A stretch of DNA of 16,583 nt from Bacteroidota bacterium. GTDB lineage: Bacteria > Bacteroidota > Bacteroidia > Chitinophagales > Chitinophagaceae. Numbering within the stretch: the stretch's first letter is position 1; every line of letters begins with the position of its first letter. A program made the position numbers and the translations under genes. The notes beneath the pieces are model-generated. The model did no database searches. It saw only the letters and a program-made list of their open reading frames with translations, and was not told the origin of the DNA. Shown in pieces: positions 1-7,851 of the stretch. The DNA lies in contig JAEZAY010000162.1 in the NCBI GenBank assembly GCA_023427575.1, positions 1 to 16,583 of the forward strand, in the 5' to 3' direction.

Positions 1-809
1 CGATTATACTGTCTTCATTTGATCCTTTGCGCCGGGAAATAGCGCGTTTGAGCTTACAAAGACTGGTTTCCGACGGCCGGATCCACCCGGCGAGAATCGA
101 AGAAGTGGTGGAGAAAACCCGGAAACAGATCGAAGATCAAATTGCCGAAATCGGCGAAAGAACGGTTATTGAACTTGGAATTCATGGCCTCCATAAAGAA
201 CTGGTCCGGATCGTTGGAAAGATGCGGTTCCGATCTTCCTACGGGCAAAATCTTTTGATGCACAGTCGTGAAGTGGCCAACCTTTGCGGAATTATGGCTT
301 CTGAGCTGGGTATGAATCCAAAGCTGGCGAAAAGAGCCGGACTACTGCACGATATCGGAAAAGTGCCCGATGAAGAAACCGAACTGAGCCATGCCCTGTT
401 AGGCGCCAGGCTGGCGGAAAAATATGGCGAAAACCCGGCGGTAGTAAATGCGATCGGGGCTCACCACGATGAAATGGAAATGCAATATGTGATTTCACCC
501 ATTGTTCAGGCTTGTGACGCCATCAGCGGGGCCCGGCCGGGAGCAAGGCGGGAGATCATGCAGCAATACCTGCAGCGGATTCGCGATCTGGAAAATCTTG
601 CTATGACCTACCCAGGTGTGGAAAAAGCCTATGCGATCCAGGCGGGACGTGAATTGAGGGTTATCGTTGAATCGGATAAGGTTACGGATGCCGATTCCGA
701 CAGGCTTTCATTTGAAATTGCCCAGAAAATCCAAACGGAAATGACATTTCCCGGCCAGATCAAAGTGACGGTTATCCGCGAAAAAAGAGCGGTGAACGTT
801 GCCCGGTAG
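1..809 (+). CDS. rny: Ribonuclease Y, C-terminal part (5' end outside window)
   Basis: RNase Y is a membrane-anchored endoribonuclease that starts mRNA decay. The reading frame (codons from base 3) is open to the left edge, so the N-terminal anchor, coiled coil and most of the KH domain are missing. The first visible residues ([17 protein letters not shown]) match the end of the KH domain and the linker. The metal-dependent HD phosphohydrolase domain follows: LLMHSREVA near 255-285, the HD pair in GLLHDIGK at 348-353, and GAHHDE near 456-473. The C-terminus (VIREKRAV) is also typical of the family. About 268 residues are visible of a usual length near 520. The TTG at 27 is an internal Leu codon, not a start. 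A hairpin at 856-885 probably ends the transcript. Family assignment is very secure. Confidence 0.95.
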   Translation, partial: IILSSFDPLRREIARLSLQRLVSDGRIHPARIEEVVEKTRKQIEDQIAEIGERTVIELGIHGLHKELVRIVGKMRFRSSYGQNLLMHSREVANLCGIMASELGMNPKLAKRAGLLHDIGKVPDEETELSHALLGARLAEKYGENPAVVNAIGAHHDEMEMQYVISPIVQACDAISGARPGARREIMQQYLQRIRDLENLAMTYPGVEKAYAIQAGRELRVIVESDKVTDADSDRLSFEIAQKIQTEMTFPGQIKVTVIREKRAVNVAR

Positions 810-855
810 AAATCTCAGACCTGACCGAAACCTATTTATAAACCGGGGCGGAAGG

Positions 856-886
856 AAGGATTTTTTAGTGAAAATGAAAATCCTTT
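856..886 (+). terminator. Possible rny terminator hairpin
   Basis: AAGGATTTT (856-864) and AAAATCCTT (877-885) are exact reverse complements separated by 12 bases. The hairpin lies 47 bases after the rny stop and just upstream of the rplS promoter. The stem is AT-rich and the trailing T run is short, so termination would be weak. Confidence 0.4.
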
Positions 887-894
887 AAATCCAA

Positions 895-926
895 TTTGGT
901 ATTTCATTTATTGAACCCTACCTTTG
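895..926 (+). promoter_or_regulatory. Bacteroidota-type promoter of rplS
   Basis: TTTG (895-898), a 20-base spacer, then TACCTTTG (919-926). This fits the Bacteroidota housekeeping consensus TTTG-N19 or so-TAnnTTTG. The predicted transcript start near 932 gives a leader of about 15 bases before the ATG at 947. Confidence 0.65.
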
Positions 927-946
927 CATCCCTTAAAATTAGTAGT

Positions 947-1321
947 ATGAACGCAGCAGTTCAATTTGTACATGAGCAGTTAACCAATACCAAAGAGTTT
1001 CCGAAATTCAAAGCCGGAGATAATGTTAGTGTTAACTATAAGATCGTTGAAGGTGGTAAAGAGCGTATCCAGAGCTTCAGAGGCGATGTTATCAAACGCC
1101 AGGGTTCCGGACATACAGCCAGTTTTACTGTAAGAAAGATCTCTGACGGAGTAGGTGTTGAAAGAACTTTTCCGATCTATTCTCCAAATATCGAATCCAT
1201 CGATTTAAATAAGAGTGGTCGTGTAAGACGTGCTAAACTTTATTTCCTTCGCAGCCGGAGCGGTAAAAGCGCGAGGATCAAGGAAAAGAGAATGGCCGTT
1301 GCTCCAAATTCTGCCCGATAA
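947..1321 (+). CDS. rplS: 50S ribosomal protein L19
   Basis: L19 is a large-subunit ribosomal protein at the 30S-50S interface. The 124-residue product has the expected length and the family features: the N-terminal helix ([11 protein letters not shown]), the central [10 protein letters not shown] and [17 protein letters not shown] strands, and the signature [11 protein letters not shown] near residues 92-102. I chose the ATG at 947. The frame stays open upstream to an ATG at 896, but that would add 17 atypical residues and would span the -7 promoter element at 919-926. The gene is monocistronic, with its own promoter and a perfect terminator at 1341. The leader is short and I see no structured autoregulatory site in it. 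Confidence 0.97.
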   Translation: MNAAVQFVHEQLTNTKEFPKFKAGDNVSVNYKIVEGGKERIQSFRGDVIKRQGSGHTASFTVRKISDGVGVERTFPIYSPNIESIDLNKSGRVRRAKLYFLRSRSGKSARIKEKRMAVAPNSAR

Positions 1322-1340
1322 GCAGGATTTTAACTTTTTG

Positions 1341-1368
1341 AAAGCGGAAGAATTCTTCCGCTTTTTTT
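1341..1368 (+). terminator. Rho-independent terminator after rplS
   Basis: A perfect 24-base palindrome (AAAGCGGAAGAA then TTCTTCCGCTTT, 1341-1364) runs directly into a T tract ending at 1368. It lies 20 bases after the rplS stop. Confidence 0.9.
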
Positions 1369-1401
1369 ATGGTTTCAGGTTTTCAAAATAGATTTGAGTG
1401 A

Positions 1402-1435
1402 TTGTAATTCCTGAAATGAAAAACACGTAATTTCG
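1402..1435 (+). promoter_or_regulatory. Candidate promoter of tatA-gatA
   Basis: TAATTTCG (1428-1435) matches TAnnTTTG except for one base. TTG at 1402-1404 lies 23 bases upstream, at the long end of the accepted spacing. The predicted start gives a leader of about 20 bases before the ATG at 1460. Confidence 0.4.
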
Positions 1436-1459
1436 TACCTAATATCTAAATCACGCAAC

Positions 1460-1696
1460 ATGTTACTGAGTTTAAATAATTTCCTCTTTATTGCAATGCC
1501 CGGCGGAACAGAGTGGATTCTTATCATCCTGGCTATTCTGATTTTGTTTGGTGGTCGTAAAATTCCTGAATTCATGCGTGGCCTTGGTCGTGGGATCCGC
1601 GAGTTTAACGATGCTAAGACCAATGTAAAAAAAGAAATTGAAGAAGGAATGAGCGAAAAAGAAAAACAGGCCGCTTCTTCCTCTACCCAGTCCTAA
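1460..1696 (+). CDS. tatA: Sec-independent translocase TatA/TatE family protein
   Basis: This is a pore-forming or TatB-like subunit of the twin-arginine translocation system, which exports folded proteins across the inner membrane. The 78-residue protein has a short N-terminal segment with the conserved GGTEW (15-19), one transmembrane helix (about 18-30), the FGGRKIPE hinge (30-37) and an amphipathic helix with GLGRGIREFNDA. A charged, Ser-rich tail follows. The size and single helix fit TatA; no second tatA/B or tatC is in the window, so TatA and TatB roles cannot be separated. The ATG at 1460 is used; an in-frame ATG at 1496 would remove 12 hydrophobic residues. gatA begins 39 bases downstream and is probably cotranscribed. 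Confidence 0.9.
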   Translation: MLLSLNNFLFIAMPGGTEWILIILAILILFGGRKIPEFMRGLGRGIREFNDAKTNVKKEIEEGMSEKEKQAASSSTQS

Positions 1697-1735
1697 TCTT
1701 AATTTTTTTACCCCGTTCAGACCAGGGTTCCTCAT

Positions 1736-3196
1736 TTGTTCATTTTTGAATCAATACAAGGCTATCATGCGCAGTTGCAGAATGGCACGGTATCCTGTCT
1801 GGATGCTGTAGAACATTGCCTGCAGCAAATTGAAAAAAACAGCCACCTCAATGCATATGTGCATGTGTATGGGGAAGAGGCCCGCCTCCGGGCTGTTCAA
1901 CTGGATGCAAAGCTTAAGTCGGGCCAAGAGCGCGGCAGGCTTTTTGGCGTTATCACAGCTATAAAAGATGTGATTGCCTACAAGGATCATCCTCTCACCG
2001 CCGCCTCCCGGATTCTGGAGGGCTTTACTTCCGTTTACAACGCGACTGCCGTTTCCCGCCTTCTGGAAGAAGATGCGATCATAATCGGAAGTACCAATTG
2101 TGATGAGTTCGCAATGGGCTCCACCAACGAACATTCCGTTTATGGCAAAGTGCTGAACGCTATTGATAATGAACGGGTACCGGGCGGGTCATCCGGCGGC
2201 GCCGCGGTTGCATTACAATCTGACACCTGCATGCTAAGCATTGGCAGTGACACGGGGGGATCTGTTCGTCAGCCAGCCGACTTTTGCGGCCTGATCGGCC
2301 TGAAACCGACCTATGGAAGAATTTCACGATATGGATTGATCGCCTATGCTTCCTCCTTTGATCAGATCGGCATTTTTGGAAAATCGGTTCCCGATCTGGC
2401 ATTAGCCCTGGAAGTGATTGCCGGGCCCGATTCGTTCGACAGCACCGCTTCAGCCAGTTCCGTTGATAACTATTCAGCCGGTCTCGAAGTTTCGGCTGCC
2501 GGTCCGAAAAAGTTTGGGTATTTCCGCCAGGCACTGGAAAGCCCGGCACTGGACCCCGAGATCAGGTCTTCGCTGGAATCTCTTTTCGAACGCCTTCGGG
2601 AAGAAGGACATCAGGTGGAACCGATCGAGTTTGAACTGCTCGACTATATCGTACCTACTTATTACGTTCTTACCACTGCCGAAGCCTCCTCCAATCTTTC
2701 CCGTTTTGATGGAATCCGGTACGGATTCAGGAATGTGGATAAAAATAAAACGTTAACGGAACTCTATAAAACCACCCGATCGGTTGGTTTTGGTAAGGAA
2801 GTAAAAAGACGAATTCTTCTCGGAACTTTTGTCCTGAGCGCCGGTTATTACGATGCCTATTTTACCCGCGCTCAGCAGATCCGCCAACTTCTGATCGAAA
2901 AAACGGAACTGGTTTTCAAAGAGTTTGACGCTATTCTCCTCCCAACCGCCCCTACTACCGCCTTTCGTGCCGGGGAAAATTCAGAAGACCCTGTCGCCGT
3001 TTATATGGCTGACATTTTTACAGTTTTTGCAAATCTCACGGGAATCCCCGCCATTTCCCTCCCCCTTTTTTGGCACAGTAATGGAATGCCATTCGGCGTG
3101 CAGATTATGACGAACCGTTTTCAGGAATTATATTTATTGAATCTGGCCAATCAATGGTTTTCCAGATTTGCTAATTCCGGAACTGAAAAGCCTTAA
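1736..3196 (+). CDS. gatA: Asp/Glu-tRNA(Asn/Gln) amidotransferase subunit A
   Basis: GatA is the glutaminase and amidase subunit of GatCAB, which converts Glu-tRNA(Gln) and Asp-tRNA(Asn) to the correct aminoacyl-tRNAs. The 486-residue length is normal. The amidase-signature triad is visible: Lys77 in TAIKDV, Ser152 in PGGSSGG and Ser176 in SDTGGSVRQPA. The spacing matches characterised GatA proteins. Other family blocks are GSTNCDEFAMGS (118-129) and GLKPTYGRISRYGL (188-201). The start is a TTG at 1736: a stop codon at 1700-1702 is in frame, no ATG or GTG lies between, and the next in-frame ATG (residue 127) would delete Lys77. gatB and gatC are not in the window. No clear terminator follows. 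Confidence 0.96.
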   Translation: MFIFESIQGYHAQLQNGTVSCLDAVEHCLQQIEKNSHLNAYVHVYGEEARLRAVQLDAKLKSGQERGRLFGVITAIKDVIAYKDHPLTAASRILEGFTSVYNATAVSRLLEEDAIIIGSTNCDEFAMGSTNEHSVYGKVLNAIDNERVPGGSSGGAAVALQSDTCMLSIGSDTGGSVRQPADFCGLIGLKPTYGRISRYGLIAYASSFDQIGIFGKSVPDLALALEVIAGPDSFDSTASASSVDNYSAGLEVSAAGPKKFGYFRQALESPALDPEIRSSLESLFERLREEGHQVEPIEFELLDYIVPTYYVLTTAEASSNLSRFDGIRYGFRNVDKNKTLTELYKTTRSVGFGKEVKRRILLGTFVLSAGYYDAYFTRAQQIRQLLIEKTELVFKEFDAILLPTAPTTAFRAGENSEDPVAVYMADIFTVFANLTGIPAISLPLFWHSNGMPFGVQIMTNRFQELYLLNLANQWFSRFANSGTEKP

Positions 3197-3300
3197 CCTA
3201 CGACCCCGGTTTAGTTTATCTGCCTCTGATTCCTGTCCTATGTTGCCATCAGCTTTCTAATCCATACCTGCAGGGTCGATATTGTTGTACTAATCAAAAG

Positions 3301-4434
3301 ATGATGAAAACAAAACTGTTTTTTGTAACCTTGTTCTATTTACTGTTTGTAAATCTTTCATTCGCTGATCAGGAAAATACCTCGGTTCTTACCTACACCG
3401 GAAATCCACTGAATTCCGGCTTTGATGCCACCAAACACAAAATTTCAGGTTATTCTAAACTGAACAACCTTAGCAGCCAAACCGACTCTTTAGCACCTGA
3501 TCTTGGTTTTAATGAATTATTTACCGTTGAACTTGCCGCTACCAGTGGCGTACGCCTGAACCCCAAAGCGGTTTCATTTGTAGAGGATTATATGGAAAAG
3601 AATACAAGCAACCTCATGAAGTTAAAAGAATGGGGCCGCCCCTATTTTAATATGATGGACGCTATTCTGGCCCAGCATAACCTGCCGGCTGAATTAAAAT
3701 ACCTGGCCATTATTGAATCAAGACTGAAATCATCCGCTGTTTCATGGGCGGGAGCGGTGGGTCCCTGGCAGTTTATGCCGGCAACGGCCCGCGGTTACGG
3801 CCTCGTGGTTAATAAATCGCGCGATGACCGTAAAGACTACCGGAAGAGCACCCATGCGGCAGCCAGGTATCTGAAAAATCTTTACAACGAGTTCGGCGAC
3901 TGGCTGCTGGTTATTGCCGCGTACAATGGCGGGCCCGGAGTTGTATACAATGCAATTAAAAAAAGCAAGAGCCGCAATTTCTGGGATCTCCAGTATCATC
4001 TGCCGGCTGAGTCGCGTAACCATGTTAAAAAGTTCATTGGAACACATTATATTTTCGAAGGACAGGGCGGCATCACAACGCTTACGAAAGCGGAAGCTTA
4101 TCAACAGATTGAAGCAAGCGCTTCACATATGCTGAAAAGAAATCTTACCGAGGAAGAACTATCAAATGCCAGTACCGCCCATATCTCGGGTAAATATCAT
4201 TCCGCCATCATTGCTAAAAATGTATTGATGGAGCATAAGGAATTCATGCGTTATAATCCCGAATTTGATCGCCTCATCCTGGGTGATGATGATTATGAAT
4301 TGAAACTTCCCGAAGATAAAATGGCATTGTTTAACGCAAACAAATACCAGATCCTGAATGAATCGGTGAACCTGCTGCTGAACAGTTCCACTGCCTTTAA
4401 AACCAGCCCGGCACAGAGTTTCGCTACAAAATAA
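3301..4434 (+). CDS. Secreted lytic transglycosylase, MltD-like (SLT domain)
   Basis: This enzyme probably cleaves the MurNAc-GlcNAc bond of peptidoglycan in the periplasm, forming 1,6-anhydroMurNAc ends. A signal peptide covers about residues 1-22 (hydrophobic core FFVTLFYLLFVNL, likely cleavage after SFA). There is no lipobox Cys, so it should be soluble or loosely attached rather than a lipoprotein. The goose-lysozyme-like SLT domain spans about 118-255: ELKYLAIIESRL with probable catalytic Glu139, GAVGPWQFMP (151-160), and the AAYNGG motif (206-211). Residues 260-377 are helical or disordered, and I see no LysM repeat, although MltD homologues often carry them. The start is ATGATG at 3301; 3304 is equally possible. 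It converges with pabB, with 33 bases between the stops. No obvious promoter was found in 3197-3300. Confidence 0.9.
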   Translation: MMKTKLFFVTLFYLLFVNLSFADQENTSVLTYTGNPLNSGFDATKHKISGYSKLNNLSSQTDSLAPDLGFNELFTVELAATSGVRLNPKAVSFVEDYMEKNTSNLMKLKEWGRPYFNMMDAILAQHNLPAELKYLAIIESRLKSSAVSWAGAVGPWQFMPATARGYGLVVNKSRDDRKDYRKSTHAAARYLKNLYNEFGDWLLVIAAYNGGPGVVYNAIKKSKSRNFWDLQYHLPAESRNHVKKFIGTHYIFEGQGGITTLTKAEAYQQIEASASHMLKRNLTEEELSNASTAHISGKYHSAIIAKNVLMEHKEFMRYNPEFDRLILGDDDYELKLPEDKMALFNANKYQILNESVNLLLNSSTAFKTSPAQSFATK

Positions 4435-4467
4435 TGTCAGGTTATATTATTTAGCATGAGGTATTGG

Positions 4468-5706
4468 CTAACCGGCCAGTACCTTTTTTATTGCTTCCAC
4501 TTTCAGGAGACATTCATTGTATTCTGTTTCCGGATCACTGTTATAGGTGATTGCCGATCCCGCATGATAGGAAAGATATTTTTCGGCGGCATTATACATT
4601 ATACTGCGAATAACAACGTTAAAATCGGCGTCTCCTAACGGCGTTATATAACCGATGCTACCCGAAAAAAGGCCTCGTTTAGACTTTTCGTATTTTTCGA
4701 TCAGCTCCATAACTTTTCGTTTAGGCGCGCCCGTCATTGAACCCATTGGAAAGCTGGCTCTGAACGCGTCCGTTAAACTGGCGCCGGCCTTCAGTGTTCC
4801 CTTTATCGTGGAAATCATCTGGTGTACCTGCGGAAAGCTGTAGATTCCGAACAGTTCCTCCACTACAACCGAACCTTCAATGCAAACCCGCGACAGATCG
4901 TTACGCACCAGATCCACGATCATCACGTTTTCAGCTTTTTCCTTTTCGCTGTTTAACAACGAATCTCTGCTTTCGGCGTCTAATACAAGATTACCGCTTA
5001 CCCTGCGCGAAGTGCCTTTAATGGGTTGCGAAATCAGGGCATCGCCTTTCTTTTTCAGATACCGCTCGGGACTTGAACAAATGCAGTACTTATCTCCGTT
5101 TTTATAAAAGGCGGAAAATGGCGCCGGCGAAATTTTTAAAAGGGAATGATATAACGCGACGGGATCAGTCTCCAGGTTTTCAGAATAAAATTCCTGGCAG
5201 AAGTTCAGCTCATAACAATCGCCGCGTAAAATATGCTGCCGGATCTTTTGAACCGAATCAAGGTACTCCTCTTTGCTCATCCTGGCGGAAATAAGGGGCA
5301 GCCCCAAAGTTTCTGAACCTTCGCCTGCAATGCAGGTTTTAATTTTATCCCACACTTCCGAATGATCGTTGCGGAGCGAACCGATTTCAATCGATCGGGA
5401 GCCCAGGCGAAAAACATATTCCGGAACAAAAAAGAAAAGATCGCTGAATTGAATCTGGTCGCTGTTGCGGGAATTCAGGTCTTCCAGTTCATTTTTCAGG
5501 TCGTAGCAAAGATGGCCGAAAAGATAATCGGGATGGTTTGCGATGAACTTATGCAATTCACTGAAAGCGTTGCCTGCATTCAGTTCCAGTATCGAAATGG
5601 AGCCCGCGCCGGCCAGGGATTCAAATTCGCCCGAAGAATTTTTATAATTGTTATTGTCCAGAAAACAGCAATTGCCGAACCGGGATACCCAGCTCAGCAA
5701 TTGCAT
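4468..5706 (-). CDS. pabB: Aminodeoxychorismate synthase component I
   Basis: PabB converts chorismate plus ammonia to 4-amino-4-deoxychorismate, the precursor of p-aminobenzoate and folate. The chorismate-binding fold is complete: FSAFYKNGDKYCICSSPERYL (198-218), QPIKGTSRR (228-236), ENVMIVDLVRNDLSRV (259-274), GSMTGAPKRK (322-331) and DPETEYNECLLK (391-402). Lys230 in PIKGT is the residue that separates PabB from anthranilate and isochorismate synthases, which have PIAGT or similar. From the first ATG (5706) the protein is 412 residues. The frame is open for 17 more codons up to the stop at 5758-5760; these look like real N-terminal sequence (SFPISDFDQTR), so the true start is probably upstream and non-AUG. 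No pabA or pabC is nearby; it follows the charged protein gene by about 80 bases, and purA lies beyond. Confidence 0.93.
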   Translation of the reverse strand: MQLLSWVSRFGNCCFLDNNNYKNSSGEFESLAGAGSISILELNAGNAFSELHKFIANHPDYLFGHLCYDLKNELEDLNSRNSDQIQFSDLFFFVPEYVFRLGSRSIEIGSLRNDHSEVWDKIKTCIAGEGSETLGLPLISARMSKEEYLDSVQKIRQHILRGDCYELNFCQEFYSENLETDPVALYHSLLKISPAPFSAFYKNGDKYCICSSPERYLKKKGDALISQPIKGTSRRVSGNLVLDAESRDSLLNSEKEKAENVMIVDLVRNDLSRVCIEGSVVVEELFGIYSFPQVHQMISTIKGTLKAGASLTDAFRASFPMGSMTGAPKRKVMELIEKYEKSKRGLFSGSIGYITPLGDADFNVVIRSIMYNAAEKYLSYHAGSAITYNSDPETEYNECLLKVEAIKKVLAG

Positions 5707-5785
5707 ACGTGTCTGATCAAAATCAGAGATTGGAAAAGATATGAAAGTTCTAATCAGTTATACTTTTTGGCGTATAAGGCTTGCA

Positions 5786-6226
5786 TCAGAAATCGTCTTC
5801 CTCATCATCAAAGCCTGAATCATTAAATACGTCCAGGTCTTTAAATTCATCGTCAATCGAAAGATCATCATCATCTCCCTTACCGGCTTTTTTCCCGGCA
5901 CCGGAGCCTGCCTTTTTCGTTTTGGATTTGGGAAGATCAAATTCTTCAAAATCGGGATCCCACTCTTCCTCTTCTTCCGGCTTATCCCAATCATCCACTT
6001 CATCCTCTTCTACATCTGCATCATCATCATCTTCATCATCGTTATCGGCTTTTTTTGAAGCTGTTTTTTTTGCAGATGATTTTGGTGTTTCAGTTTCATC
6101 ATCTTCTAATTCATCTTCATCATCTTCAAGTTGCTTTTTCGATTTTGAACTTGCTTTCTTTGGTGTTTCTTTTGATGACTTTGGAACTGAATTTCCCCCG
6201 GTCGTTTTATTTGTTTTCGCTGCCAT
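5786..6226 (-). CDS. Low-complexity polyampholyte protein of unknown function
   Basis: I do not recognise this 146-residue protein. It alternates Lys/Ser/Ala/Thr-rich basic tracts (about 1-32, 48-60 and 101-116, the latter resembling histone H1-type tails) with Asp/Glu-rich acidic tracts (33-46, 61-92 and 117-146). A slightly more ordered stretch, WDPDFEEFDLP, sits at about 88-98, and the end (SIDDEFKDLDVFNDSGFDD) has regular Phe/Asp spacing. No signal peptide or membrane segment is visible. It is predicted to be intrinsically disordered and cytoplasmic. The GAT/GAA-rich codons make a microsatellite-like tract prone to slippage. The long open frame on the opposite strand is Ser-rich because it is the complement of these codons. 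The gene lies between purA (101-base gap) and pabB. A role in nucleic-acid or protein binding is only a guess. Confidence 0.75.
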   Translation of the reverse strand: MAAKTNKTTGGNSVPKSSKETPKKASSKSKKQLEDDEDELEDDETETPKSSAKKTASKKADNDDEDDDDADVEEDEVDDWDKPEEEEEWDPDFEEFDLPKSKTKKAGSGAGKKAGKGDDDDLSIDDEFKDLDVFNDSGFDDEEDDF

Positions 6227-6327
6227 TGTCTGGTAAGATTGAGCTGTAAATTTTGAGCGAAGTTTTCAATTAGCCAAACTTTTTCAATGTTTTTTTTCTT
6301 TCAAAAAAGCGGCAAAAATTTTTCTGT

Positions 6328-7593
6328 TCAGATAACTTTTATTAACTGGTGTCTGCCAGGTCCATTCGAAATATGTGAAATCTTCACCTTCAGGTATTCA
6401 TTGATGTAATCAACATAGGTATTCATTTCCTGCGGTAAATTTTCCATCGAACGTTCGTTCGTAATATCCTTCTGCCAGCCTTTGAACTCTTTCAAAATTG
6501 GTTCGATCCTGGCTCTGTTCATCTGAAATGGAACCTGATCTGTTTCCACTCCGTTCACCTTATACGAAGTACAGAGCTTCAGTGTATCAAAAGCATCCAG
6601 CACATCGGCCTTGGTCATAATGATTTTAGTTACCCCATTCACCATACAGGCAAAGCGGAGGGCAACCAGATCAATCCATCCGCAACGACGCGGTCTGCCG
6701 GTTGTTGCTCCAAACTCATTTCCAACACTGCGAAGTTTTTCACCCGTTTCATCAAACAATTCTGTTGGGAAGGGACCGCTGCCCACCCGGGTGCAATACG
6801 CTTTGGTAACGCCCATCACTTCCCGGATCTTTTGCGGAGCCACACCCAGTCCGGTACAAACGCCGGCCGATATAGTGCTGCTGGAAGTAACAAAAGGAAA
6901 TGTGCCAAAGTCTACATCCAGCATACTGCCCTGTGCTCCTTCAGCCAATACTTTTTTACCTTCTGCAATTTTGTTGTTTATAAAATATTCGCCGTTCACA
7001 ATCTGGAACTGACGCAAAAATTCTATTGAATCAAAAAATTCTTCTTCCCACTGCGTGATCTCCTCGTGGAAATTCATGCTATCGAGTAAACGCTGATGTT
7101 TTAAACGCAGCCGGATGTATTGAGTAGTGAAATTTTTATCCAGCAAATCTCCTACCCTCAAACCATTACGACCGGTTTTATCCATATAGGCGGGGCCAAT
7201 GCCTTTCAGGGTTGAACCGATCTTTTCATTCCCCTTTGCCAGTTCAGAGGCCTTGTCCAGTGCCCGGTGCGTGGGAAGAATTAAATGAGTTCGTTCAGAT
7301 ATGTAAAGGTTCTTTTTATAATCAACTCCAAAAGCTTTTACGGAATCGCACTCTTTTCGCAGTGTTACCGGATCCAGTACAACCCCATTACCAATCAGGT
7401 TGATCTTGTTCTCGTGAAAGATTCCGGATGGAATCTGGTGAAGCACCACTTTTTTGTTATCCACATACAGCGTATGACCAGCATTGGGTCCACCCTGGAA
7501 CCGCGCGATAATGTCGTAATCGGGTGCGAAGAAATCGACAATTTTACCTTTTCCTTCATCACCCCATTGCAAACCTAACAGAACATCAACCAT
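6328..7593 (-). CDS. purA: Adenylosuccinate synthetase
   Basis: PurA catalyses IMP + aspartate + GTP to adenylosuccinate, the first committed step from IMP to AMP. The 421-residue length is normal. The N-terminal glycine-rich loop GDEGKGK (11-17) contains the catalytic Asp12, and His40 lies in QGGPNAGHT (33-41); these correspond to Asp13 and His41 of E. coli PurA. Other family blocks are GSTLKGIGPAYMDKTGRNGLR, the GAQGSMLDVDFGTFPFVTSS region, and GATTGRPRRCGW with its base- and IMP-contacting residues. The ATG at 7593 gives the expected N-terminus (MVDVLLGLQWGDEG). A good Bacteroidota promoter lies 34-64 bases upstream. Downstream, the charged protein and pabB follow on the same strand, with no convincing terminator between them. 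Confidence 0.97.
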   Translation of the reverse strand: MVDVLLGLQWGDEGKGKIVDFFAPDYDIIARFQGGPNAGHTLYVDNKKVVLHQIPSGIFHENKINLIGNGVVLDPVTLRKECDSVKAFGVDYKKNLYISERTHLILPTHRALDKASELAKGNEKIGSTLKGIGPAYMDKTGRNGLRVGDLLDKNFTTQYIRLRLKHQRLLDSMNFHEEITQWEEEFFDSIEFLRQFQIVNGEYFINNKIAEGKKVLAEGAQGSMLDVDFGTFPFVTSSSTISAGVCTGLGVAPQKIREVMGVTKAYCTRVGSGPFPTELFDETGEKLRSVGNEFGATTGRPRRCGWIDLVALRFACMVNGVTKIIMTKADVLDAFDTLKLCTSYKVNGVETDQVPFQMNRARIEPILKEFKGWQKDITNERSMENLPQEMNTYVDYINEYLKVKISHISNGPGRHQLIKVI

Positions 7594-7626
7594 TATTTAA
7601 CTATTTGGATTATTTCGTAGAGATGG

Positions 7627-7657
7627 CAAAATTAGGGGAAAGAAAGTAGAGTTCAGA
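7627..7657 (-). promoter_or_regulatory. Bacteroidota-type promoter of purA
   Basis: On the minus strand, TAATTTTG (7634 down to 7627) is an exact TAnnTTTG element. TCTG (7657-7654), one mismatch from TTTG, lies exactly 19 bases upstream. The -33 element falls inside the last heptamer of the repeat array. Confidence 0.6.
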
Positions 7658-7715
7658 GTTCGGATTTCCGTCGGAAGCTGGAAGAAAGTTCGGAGTGCGG
7701 AGTGCTGAGTTCGGA
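7651..7715. repeat. Degenerate tandem 7-bp repeat array
   Basis: Six heptamers fit the consensus GTTCGGA: GTTCAGA, GTTCGGA (7651-7664), then after 23 bases GTTCGGA, GTGCGGA, GTGCTGA, GTTCGGA (7688-7715). The 23-base interruption contains a small inverted repeat TTCCG-t-CGGAA (7666-7676). The array is intergenic and abuts the purA promoter. I find no other copy in the window. Confidence 0.75.
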
Positions 7716-7737
7716 GTCAGGTCGGGAGTCCTGACTC
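7714..7737. repeat. Intergenic hairpin next to heptamer array
   Basis: GAGTCAGG (7714-7721) and CCTGACTC (7730-7737) form a perfect 8-bp stem with an 8-base loop. There is no T tract on either strand, so it is not a standard terminator. It lies between the relA stop and the purA promoter and could stabilise or process the relA mRNA end. Confidence 0.6.
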
Positions 7738-7851
7738 AAAGCGTTCCCTACCTGCTCTGCTGTTCTTGTTTTGCCTTGCAGGAAACCCTTAAGTCTTCTT
7801 ACGGGATTTGTTTTTCGTTCCTTCTTTGGATGAAACACGATTTCAATTGAA

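Noticed and set aside
896..946. Upstream extension of the L19 frame to ATG 896
   Set aside because: The extension would contain the -7 promoter element, and the 17 extra residues are unlike any L19 N-terminus.
3197..3300. Promoter for the lytic transglycosylase
   Set aside because: TATGTTGC near 3240 only loosely resembles TAnnTTTG and has no properly spaced upstream box.
5758..5777. TTATAC/GTATAA hairpin between the charged protein and pabB as terminator
   Set aside because: The stem is 6 bp, AT-rich, and is not followed by a T run on the minus strand. It was not strong enough to call.
5362..5826. 154-codon plus-strand frame opposite pabB
   Set aside because: The minus strand carries all PabB motifs, and this frame has no recognisable domain and spans the pabB 5' end.
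5781..6236. 151-codon Ser/Phe-rich plus-strand frame
   Set aside because: It is the exact complement of the GAT/GAA-rich charged-protein gene, which explains the Ser and Phe content.
7651..7737. Possible CRISPR array
   Set aside because: The units are 7 bp, tandem and degenerate, with no 20-40 bp spacers and no cas genes nearby.
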